Shown: piece after piece, positions 1 through 5,351 of the stretch | Layout of the letters: each line of letters begins with the position of its first letter | How positions within the stretch are numbered: position 1 is the first letter of the stretch | Source: Actinomycetes bacterium | GTDB taxonomy: Bacteria > Actinomycetota > Acidimicrobiia > Acidimicrobiales > RAAP-2 | Direction of reading: 5' to 3' | Assembly: GCA_021805305.1 (NCBI GenBank) | Contig: JAJZFO010000063.1 | Location: 1-5,351, forward strand | DNA: 5,351 bases | Position numbers and translations under genes: made by a program | The notes under the pieces: generated by a model | Told to the model about the DNA's origin: nothing | The model's input: the letters and a program-made list of their open reading frames with translations, nothing else | Databases searched by the model: none

Positions 1-441
1 GGCCTCGATGCCGCGTTCGAGGAGCTCGCGTCGCGACACGTCGTTGATGGTCACGTGGCGCCACCCCGGGGCGTCGCGCGGACCCGCGAGGTGGGCCAGG
101 TGGGGACGCTGCCAGGGGAGGTCGTGATGGTGAAAGAGGGCGGCCCGGTCCGCGAGGACCTCGTAGAGAACGTCGCGCGCCGCGACGTTGAGCGGTAGCG
201 AGGCCAGGTTCTCCACGATGACGAGGTCGAAGGGGGCCAGGACGTCGCGCAGGTGGGCGACCGCGGGGGCCACCGCGGCGTCGGCCGCCAGCCCCGGCAC
301 CACGTGATCGGCGACGCCGCTGCCCGCGACCGTGGTGACCTGGTGACCCAGTCGCCGCAGCGCCGCAATCCATTTGGCTGACTCGATGGAGACGCCATCG
401 GTGCCCCCGAGGCGAAAGCTGACGACGGCCACGCGCGACAC
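1..441 (-). CDS. Glycosyltransferase, GT4-like (GT-B fold), N-terminal part
   Basis: Reading leftward from a GTG at 441-439, this frame stays open for 147 codons to the window edge, so the C-terminal part is missing. An in-frame TAA at 453-451 lies four codons upstream, so the start cannot lie further out; a second GTG at codon 4 is the only close alternative. Residues 3-9 (RVAVVSF) form the first strand of a Rossmann-like domain. They are followed by LGGTDGVSIESAKW (11-24), a Gly-rich loop and helix typical of GT-B retaining glycosyltransferases. Further conserved-looking blocks are DLVIVENLASLPLN (72-85), HHHDLPWQ (104-111) and TINDVSRREL (131-140). The sugar donor and acceptor cannot be read from this half; the nucleotide-sugar-binding domain should lie off the edge. 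The gene is divergent from gmd, which fits a role in surface glycan assembly. There is no Shine-Dalgarno sequence, and a -10-like element ends six bases before the GTG, so the mRNA may be leaderless. The coding call is firm; the family-level function is moderately sure. Confidence 0.85.
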   Translation of the reverse strand, partial: MSRVAVVSFRLGGTDGVSIESAKWIAALRRLGHQVTTVAGSGVADHVVPGLAADAAVAPAVAHLRDVLAPFDLVIVENLASLPLNVAARDVLYEVLADRAALFHHHDLPWQRPHLAHLAGPRDAPGWRHVTINDVSRRELLERGIEA

Positions 442-447
442 GGTGCC

Positions 448-453
448 AGGTTA
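448..453 (-). promoter_or_regulatory. Candidate -10 element for the leftward glycosyltransferase gene
   Basis: On the minus strand this reads TAACCT, matching the actinobacterial -10 pattern TANNNT. Six bases separate it from the GTG start at 441, so transcription would begin at or next to the start codon. That would give a leaderless mRNA and explain the missing Shine-Dalgarno sequence. No clear -35 hexamer is visible. The element is short and could be chance, so confidence is limited. Confidence 0.4.
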
Positions 454-467
454 GGCGCCCGGACGAT

Positions 468-1501
<1,034 letters not shown>

Positions 1502-1505
1502 CACC

Positions 1506-2156
1506 TTGGCGAGCGACCACCCGGTCGTTCGACTGGTCAACGCCGTCGTGATGTCGCGGGGTTTCCCGCTCCTGAGTGGCGTCGACCTCGAACTCGAGCG
1601 CGGATCCCTGAACGTCGTGACCGGTGCCAACGGCGCCGGCAAGACGAGCCTCCTGCGATTGCTCGGGGGCCTCGACGCGCTGAGTAGCGGGGCCGGTGAG
1701 GTGGCCGGGATCGACCTCGCCCACGGGGACCGGCGACAACTGCGACGACGCGTCGGCTGGCTCGGTCACGAGGGGTCGTTCTACGCCGATTTGAGCGTGC
1801 GCGAGAATTTGCTCTTCGCGGCGCGCGCCCTCGCGCGACCCGAGGGGGACGTCGACACGGCCCTGCGTCGCGTGGGACTCGCGCATCGGGCGGCGACGAT
1901 CACCAAGCAGCTCAGCGCCGGCCAACGTCGCCGACTCGGGCTCGCCTGGCTCCTGGTACGTCGACCCGAGCTCTGGCTGCTCGACGAGCCCTACGCGTCG
2001 CTCGACGACGCCGGCCGAGAGTTCTTCGACCACTTGCTCGCCGAGGTGGTGGACGCGGGGGCCAGCGTGGTGCTGAGCGCGCACGACGCCCTGCGTTCGC
2101 GCGAACTGCGTCCGCGCACCATCCGTATGGCGGGCGGTCGGGTGGACGGGCCGTGA
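1506..2156 (+). CDS. ccmA: Heme exporter/CcmE-release ABC transporter ATPase CcmA
   Basis: This 216-residue protein is the cytoplasmic ATP-binding subunit that partners CcmB. ATP hydrolysis by CcmAB releases heme-loaded CcmE from CcmC in System I cytochrome c maturation. Visible motifs are Walker A GANGAGKT (40-47), signature LSAGQ (136-140, the CcmA form of LSGGQ), Walker B with catalytic Glu LWLLDEP (156-162, E161), D-loop SLDD (165-168) and H-loop H193. The Q-loop region reads GHEG (87-90), where E. coli CcmA has GHQPG, so the usual glutamine is Glu. The length fits the family (about 200-220). The start is a TTG at 1506 with GGAG at 1494-1497 inside the end of gmd. The four-base gap from gmd suggests co-transcription, and the end overlaps ccmB by four bases (GTGA). 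ABC ATPase identity is certain; the CcmA assignment rests on motif style and on the neighbouring ccmB to ccmF. Confidence 0.93.
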   Translation: MASDHPVVRLVNAVVMSRGFPLLSGVDLELERGSLNVVTGANGAGKTSLLRLLGGLDALSSGAGEVAGIDLAHGDRRQLRRRVGWLGHEGSFYADLSVRENLLFAARALARPEGDVDTALRRVGLAHRAATITKQLSAGQRRRLGLAWLLVRRPELWLLDEPYASLDDAGREFFDHLLAEVVDAGASVVLSAHDALRSRELRPRTIRMAGGRVDGP

Positions 2157-2812
2157 TCCGCATCGCGCGACTGGTCGCCGCCAAGGACCTGCGCATCGAG
2201 GCGCGCAGTCGCGTCCTGCTCTGGCAGGTCGTGCCCTTCGGCGTGATCGCGCTCTTGTTGGCGGGCCTCGCCCTGGGACCCACGCAGGCCGGCCACTCCA
2301 CGGCGGGACCCGGGCTCTTCTACCTGGTGACACTCTTCGTGACCCTGTTGATGATCAACCGCTCGCAGTCCCTGGAGAACGCCGCCGGCACGCGTGCGTC
2401 GGTGGCGACGCTCGGTCTGGACCCGGCCGGGGTGTTCTTGGGGAAGGCCGCCGCGCTCAGCGTCGAGTTGTGGATTACCGGGGTGGTCCTGCTCGCGGGC
2501 TCGGTGCTCGTTCTCCATACCGCCCTGATCGGGACGGTGCACGCCCTGCCCAGCATCCTGGTGACGCTCACCACGCTGGCGGTAGCCGGTACGCTCTATG
2601 GAGCATTAACGCAGGGCGGTGACGGACCGGCAACGCTGTTGCCGGTCCTGACCCTTCCCGCGTTCGCCCCATTGTTGATCGCGGGGGAGCGCTCCTACAG
2701 CGCGGCGCTGCACGGGGGAGCACTGTGGGAGTGGTGGGTCATCGTGGTGGTCGCCCTGGTGGCCTACACCGCGGTCGGGATTCTGCTGTACGGCGTTTTG
2801 GAGGAATCATGA
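2153..2812 (+). CDS. ccmB: Cytochrome c maturation membrane permease subunit CcmB
   Basis: This 219-residue integral membrane protein forms the ABC complex with CcmA that drives release of holo-CcmE. Six hydrophobic segments are apparent, at roughly residues 21-42, 53-69, 97-122, 125-150, 158-178 and 192-215, as expected for CcmB. The short basic N-terminus carries [12 protein letters not shown] (9-20), the equivalent of the family's cytoplasmic start. The loop after TM2, [19 protein letters not shown] (73-91) followed by GVFLGK, matches the CcmB loop that usually contacts the ATPase. [17 protein letters not shown] (162-178) matches the conserved TM5 block. The start is a GTG in the GTGA overlap with the ccmA stop, so translation is probably coupled. 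The end overlaps the ccmC ATG (ATGA). Sequence alone is divergent from the E. coli protein, so part of the confidence comes from position. Confidence 0.9.
   Translation: MIRIARLVAAKDLRIEARSRVLLWQVVPFGVIALLLAGLALGPTQAGHSTAGPGLFYLVTLFVTLLMINRSQSLENAAGTRASVATLGLDPAGVFLGKAAALSVELWITGVVLLAGSVLVLHTALIGTVHALPSILVTLTTLAVAGTLYGALTQGGDGPATLLPVLTLPAFAPLLIAGERSYSAALHGGALWEWWVIVVVALVAYTAVGILLYGVLEES
2800..2804 (+). promoter_or_regulatory. Shine-Dalgarno sequence that sets the ccmC start
   Basis: GGAGG ends four bases before the ATG at 2809, inside the last codons of ccmB. It supports that ATG over an in-frame GTG at 2725, whose extra 28 residues are Gly/Arg-rich and would precede the first membrane segment deep within ccmB. 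Confidence 0.75.
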
Positions 2813-3525
2813 TCAAGCTCTCCCAACGACTACTGGGTCCCGTCACGCTCGCGTGCCTCGCCGCCACGTTCGTCCTGGGCCTGTGGGTCACCCCCGAAGA
2901 TCAGACCCAGAAGAACCTGGTGCGCTTGCTCTACGTGCACCCGCCCATCGCGTGGGTCGCCCTCTACGTCTCCTTCGGCACCGCCACGATCGCGAGCTGC
3001 CTGTACCTGTGGCGGCGCACGCGCTCCTTGACCATGGACCGCATCGCGCACTGCGCCATGGAGGTGAGCGTGGTGTTCATCCTCTTGACCCTCATCACCG
3101 GTTCCATCTGGGGTCGTCCCACGTGGGGCGTGTGGTGGGCGTGGGACGCGCGGCTCACGTCTACGGCGATCCTGGGCGTCTTCGCGCTCGCCTACCTGGC
3201 GCTGCGCCGCGCCAACGACGACCCCGTCGTGCGGGCTCGACGCAGCGCGGTCTTCGCCATCTTGACCGCCATCAACGTGCCGATCATCCACTTCTCGGTG
3301 GTGTGGTGGAAGACCCTGCACCAGGGGGCGTCGGTCCTCACCAGCACCGGTCAACTGAACGTCCACGGTTCGATGCTCCTGGCGATGCTGCTGGGTTTCG
3401 TCGGCTTCACCCTCTTGTTCTTCTGGCTCCTGCGCGAGCGCTACCGTCTCGAGGTCAAGCGCGAGGCCCGTGTCGTCGTCGCCCTCGACGAGGCGCTGGC
3501 CCTGCGCCGCCGTGAGGGGGTCTGA
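2809..3525 (+). CDS. ccmC: Heme lyase for CcmE, cytochrome c maturation protein CcmC
   Basis: CcmC is a six-helix membrane protein of the heme-handling (WWD) family. It presents heme on the outer face of the membrane and mediates its covalent attachment to CcmE, helped by CcmD. This protein has 238 residues. The tryptophan-rich WWD segment is [13 protein letters not shown] (106-118), nearly identical to the E. coli WGTWWVWDARLTS. The two axial-ligand histidines are H44 ([10 protein letters not shown]) and H171 (WWKTLHQG), matching E. coli H60 and H184. The block [19 protein letters not shown] (155-173) is diagnostic. Hydrophobic segments lie near 10-27, 40-66, 84-104, 118-134, 144-162 and 186-208, with a basic cytoplasmic tail. 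The ATG overlaps the ccmB stop, and the TGA shares one base with the ccmD ATG. The motifs distinguish CcmC from CcsA/ResC-type System II proteins. Confidence 0.97.
   Translation: MIKLSQRLLGPVTLACLAATFVLGLWVTPEDQTQKNLVRLLYVHPPIAWVALYVSFGTATIASCLYLWRRTRSLTMDRIAHCAMEVSVVFILLTLITGSIWGRPTWGVWWAWDARLTSTAILGVFALAYLALRRANDDPVVRARRSAVFAILTAINVPIIHFSVVWWKTLHQGASVLTSTGQLNVHGSMLLAMLLGFVGFTLLFFWLLRERYRLEVKREARVVVALDEALALRRREGV
3514..3520 (+). promoter_or_regulatory. Shine-Dalgarno sequence for ccmD
   Basis: GAGGGGG sits four bases before the ATG at 3525 and within the last codons of ccmC. It supports translation of the very small ccmD frame. Confidence 0.65.
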
Positions 3526-3614
3526 TGGGCTACGTCGCCGCGGGCTACGCCGCCGCCTTCGGCGGTCTCGCCCTCTACGCCGCGTCGATCTTCTGGCGGG
3601 GCCGTCGTGGCTGA
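3525..3614 (+). CDS. ccmD: Small membrane protein CcmD (heme exporter D-like)
   Basis: This 29-codon frame starts at the ATG of TGATG, sharing one base with the ccmC stop, and ends with TGA at 3612-3614. The peptide has one hydrophobic segment (about residues 3-24: Tyr, Val, Ala, Gly, Phe, Leu), then Trp and the basic tail RGRRG. This is the usual CcmD layout of a single helix with cytoplasmic Arg residues. It lies exactly where ccmD is expected, between ccmC and ccmE, and has a good Shine-Dalgarno sequence (GAGGGGG at 3514-3520). CcmD associates with CcmC and is needed for release of holo-CcmE. At 29 residues it is short even for this family (E. coli CcmD is about 69). Gene finders with a minimum length would miss it. 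Sequence conservation in CcmD is low, so the call rests on topology and context. Confidence 0.82.
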   Translation: MGYVAAGYAAAFGGLALYAASIFWRGRRG

Positions 3615-4092
3615 GGAGGCCGTGAGCGCCACGCTGACCCCGGTGGCGCCGCCCCCCAGTCGGTCGCGTTCCTCGCGGCGATCCCTAGCGGTGATCGCGG
3701 TGCTCGTGGCCGTGGTGGTGGTCCTGTTGAGTCAGGGTCTGCTCACGTCGCTCAATTACTTCGAGACGGTCGACCAGGCCCTGGCCCAGCGCGGTTCACT
3801 CGGTACGCGCGAGATCCGCCTGGAGGGGGTGGTGGCGCCCGGCAGCATCGCGCGCACCAACGACGGTGCGTCCTTCACCGTGACGGGGTCGCGAGGTCGC
3901 CACGTCTTCGTGGTGGCCCAGGGGTCACCGCCGCAGCTCTTTCAGGCCAACATCCCCGTGGTCGTCGTCGGTCACTTCGCCAGCGCGACCTCCCTGCAGT
4001 TCGACGGCACCCAGATCATGGTGAAGCATTCGTCGTCCTATATCGCCGCTCACCCGAATCGGGTGAAGGCGCCGAACGGAACGAGTCGATGA
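3607..4092 (+). CDS. ccmE: Periplasmic-face heme chaperone CcmE
   Basis: CcmE is a membrane-anchored chaperone that holds heme through a covalent bond to a histidine and carries it from CcmC to CcmF. This 161-residue protein has a Pro/Ser/Arg-rich cytoplasmic N-terminus (1-26), one membrane anchor (about 27-44) and an OB-fold beta-barrel domain outside. The heme site is VKHSSSY (139-145), giving H141 and Y145 in the HXXXY arrangement of classical CcmE (E. coli H130). Other family landmarks are SLNYFETVDQAL (48-59), RLEGVVAPGS (71-80) and FTVTGSRG (90-97). The start is not fully settled. The GTG at 3607 overlaps ccmD by eight bases, with a G-rich GGCGGGG at 3595-3601 as a possible ribosome site. 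A GTG at 3622 follows GAGGAGG, but only two bases separate them. Either choice changes only the cytoplasmic tail. The stop overlaps the ccmF ATG (ATGA). Confidence 0.95.
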   Translation: MAEEAVSATLTPVAPPPSRSRSSRRSLAVIAVLVAVVVVLLSQGLLTSLNYFETVDQALAQRGSLGTREIRLEGVVAPGSIARTNDGASFTVTGSRGRHVFVVAQGSPPQLFQANIPVVVVGHFASATSLQFDGTQIMVKHSSSYIAAHPNRVKAPNGTSR

Positions 4093-5351
4093 TCCTGACG
4101 TGGGGGGGGCGTAGCGCCCTGGACGTGGCGTTTCTCGCGTGCGTCGCCGGGGTGCTGGCACAGGCGCGAACCCTGCGCGGGCGACGCTCCCACGCCGCCC
4201 TCTTCGCCACGGTGGCCGTGGTGGGCATGGCCGCCGCGGTGGCGGTGATGCAGTTCGCGCTGATCACGCATAATTTTGCGCTGGCCTACGTGGCCGAGAA
4301 CAACGCCACCTTCACGCCCCTGATCTACTCCATCACCGGGATGTGGTCGGCCCTCGAGGGGTCCCTCCTGTTGTGGGCCCTGATCCTGACCGCGCTCACC
4401 CTGGCCGTCGTCGTGCACTACCGCCGTGAGCGCGACGACGCCGTCGTGGTCTGGGCGACCCTGGTGCTCTTCGTGGTCGGGGGTTTCTTCATCTTGTTGA
4501 TGGTGGGACCGGCCGACCCCTTCCTCCACAACCCCGCGCACGTCCTGCAGGGGGCGGGACCGAACGCCCTGCTCCAGGACAACCCGCTGGTGGCGGTGCA
4601 CCCACCCCTGCTCTACGCGGGCTTCGTGGGCTTCGCCGTGCCCTTCGCCTTCGCCGTGGCGATGCTGATCACGGGGCGCGTGCACGACCGCTGGCCCCTA
4701 GAGCAGCGACGCTGGACCGTCTTGGCGTGGGGTTCGTTGTCGGTGGGCATCGTGCTCGGTGCGTGGTGGAGCTACCAGGTGCTCGGGTGGGGAGGTTTTT
4801 GGGGCTGGGACCCGGTGGAGAACGCGGCACTACTGCCGTGGCTGACGGCGACCGCCTACATCCATTCGGTGATCGTCCAAGACCGTCGAGGACTCTTTCG
4901 CATCTGGAACCTGTCCCTCGCGATCGCGACCTTCGCCTTCACGGTCCTGGGGACCTTCTTTACGCGCTCGGGCGTCCTGCAGAGCGTGCACGCCTTCTCC
5001 TCCTCCACCCTCGGACCGGCCCTGATCGCCTTCTTCGCGGTGACCGTCGGCGCGGGGGTCGCACTCATCGCGTGGCGCGGGGACGAGTTGCGCTCGCCGG
5101 TGGGGGTCGAGCACCCGGCGTCGCGCGAGGGGTTGTTCGTCGCCAACAACATCCTGTTCGTGGGTTTCGCCTTCGTGGTGCTCCTGGGGACGGTGTTCCC
5201 CCTGCTCTACGAGGCGGTCAACGGGAACCAGGTCACGGTGGGCACGCCGTACTTCGCCGCGGTCGCCGCGCCGGTGAGCGTCGCGCTGCTCTTCTTGATG
5301 GCGATCGCCCCGGTGGTCTCGTGGCGCACCGTGGACGCCGCGGTCCTGTGG
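4089..5351 (+). CDS. ccmF: Cytochrome c heme lyase subunit CcmF, N-terminal part
   Basis: CcmF is the large membrane subunit of the heme-apocytochrome c ligase: it takes heme from CcmE and joins it to the CXXCH cysteines, working with CcmH/I. The frame is open for 421 codons from the ATG at 4089 to the right edge, about two thirds of the usual length of roughly 650. The WWD domain is LGWGGFWGWDPVENAALLPW (232-251). Its flanking histidines are H171 (AVHPPLLYAGF) and H301 (SGVLQSVHAF), and H259 (AYIHS) matches the transmembrane heme-b ligand. These correspond to E. coli H173, H303 and H261 at a constant offset of two; the fourth ligand (E. coli H491) lies off the edge. The many hydrophobic segments fit a polytopic protein. 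The start overlaps the ccmE stop and the Shine-Dalgarno sequence is weak, suggesting coupled translation. A run of eight G (4102-4109) covers codons 5-7. Genes for CcmG and CcmH are expected downstream. Confidence 0.97.
   Translation, partial: MILTWGGRSALDVAFLACVAGVLAQARTLRGRRSHAALFATVAVVGMAAAVAVMQFALITHNFALAYVAENNATFTPLIYSITGMWSALEGSLLLWALILTALTLAVVVHYRRERDDAVVVWATLVLFVVGGFFILLMVGPADPFLHNPAHVLQGAGPNALLQDNPLVAVHPPLLYAGFVGFAVPFAFAVAMLITGRVHDRWPLEQRRWTVLAWGSLSVGIVLGAWWSYQVLGWGGFWGWDPVENAALLPWLTATAYIHSVIVQDRRGLFRIWNLSLAIATFAFTVLGTFFTRSGVLQSVHAFSSSTLGPALIAFFAVTVGAGVALIAWRGDELRSPVGVEHPASREGLFVANNILFVGFAFVVLLGTVFPLLYEAVNGNQVTVGTPYFAAVAAPVSVALLFLMAIAPVVSWRTVDAAVLW

Noticed and set aside
2725..2808. 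Upstream GTG start for ccmC adding 28 residues
   Set aside because: The extension lies entirely inside ccmB in another frame, is Gly/Arg-rich, and lacks the good ribosome site that precedes ATG 2809.
1509..2812. ccmA-ccmB as an unrelated drug or lipopolysaccharide ABC exporter
   Set aside because: The LSAGQ signature, the single-domain layout with a six-helix partner, and direct coupling to ccmC, ccmD, ccmE and ccmF make the cytochrome c role far more likely.
2853..3515. Second plus frame of 220 codons and the minus frame 2830-3366 within ccmC
   Set aside because: Both are Arg/Pro/His-rich shadows; the ccmC frame carries the WWD motif and both ligand histidines.
4050..4685. Minus-strand frame of 211 codons opposite ccmF
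   Set aside because: It is His/Arg/Gly/Glu-rich low complexity opposite a strand with diagnostic CcmF residues, so it is a shadow.

Overview
The window is GC-rich, with strong G/C bias at third codon positions, GTG and TTG starts beside ATG, and tightly packed genes. It reads as a bacterial chromosome segment. The glycosyltransferase type, actinobacterial-like -10 elements (TANNNT), a probably leaderless gene and the codon style suggest a high-GC actinobacterium, perhaps class Acidimicrobiia. That assignment is inferred from remembered family resemblance, not from a search.

Layout. Positions 1-441 (minus strand) hold the N-terminal part of a GT4-like glycosyltransferase that runs off the left edge. 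Positions 442-538 are a short divergent intergenic region with a candidate -10 element for each direction and two inverted repeats. Positions 539-1501 (plus) encode GDP-mannose 4,6-dehydratase (gmd). Four bases after its stop begins a compact System I cytochrome c maturation cluster, all on the plus strand: ccmA (1506-2156), ccmB (2153-2812), ccmC (2809-3525), a 29-residue ccmD (3525-3614), ccmE (3607-4092) and the first 421 codons of ccmF (4089-5351, running off the right edge). Every junction from ccmA to ccmF overlaps by 1 to 8 bases, which implies one transcript and translational coupling.

How the genes work together. CcmC, helped by CcmD, attaches heme covalently to the histidine of the heme chaperone CcmE on the outer face of the membrane. 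CcmA (ATPase) and CcmB (membrane subunit) use ATP to release holo-CcmE from CcmC. CcmF takes heme from CcmE and, with CcmH/I-type partners expected beyond the right edge, ligates it to CXXCH motifs of apocytochrome c. The diagnostic heme-ligand histidines of CcmC, CcmE and CcmF are all present. The Gmd and glycosyltransferase genes belong to surface-sugar metabolism (a 6-deoxyhexose nucleotide sugar and glycan assembly). They have no evident functional tie to cytochrome c maturation, although gmd may share a transcript with ccm.

I found no RNA genes, mobile elements, CRISPR arrays or convincing terminators. No stretch longer than 300 bases lacks a gene. Most of the window is a recognisable ccm operon. 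The points that deserve a second look are the System I pathway in an apparent actinobacterium, the gmd-ccm junction, the symmetric divergent promoter region, the altered CcmA Q-loop, and a G8 tract at the start of ccmF.
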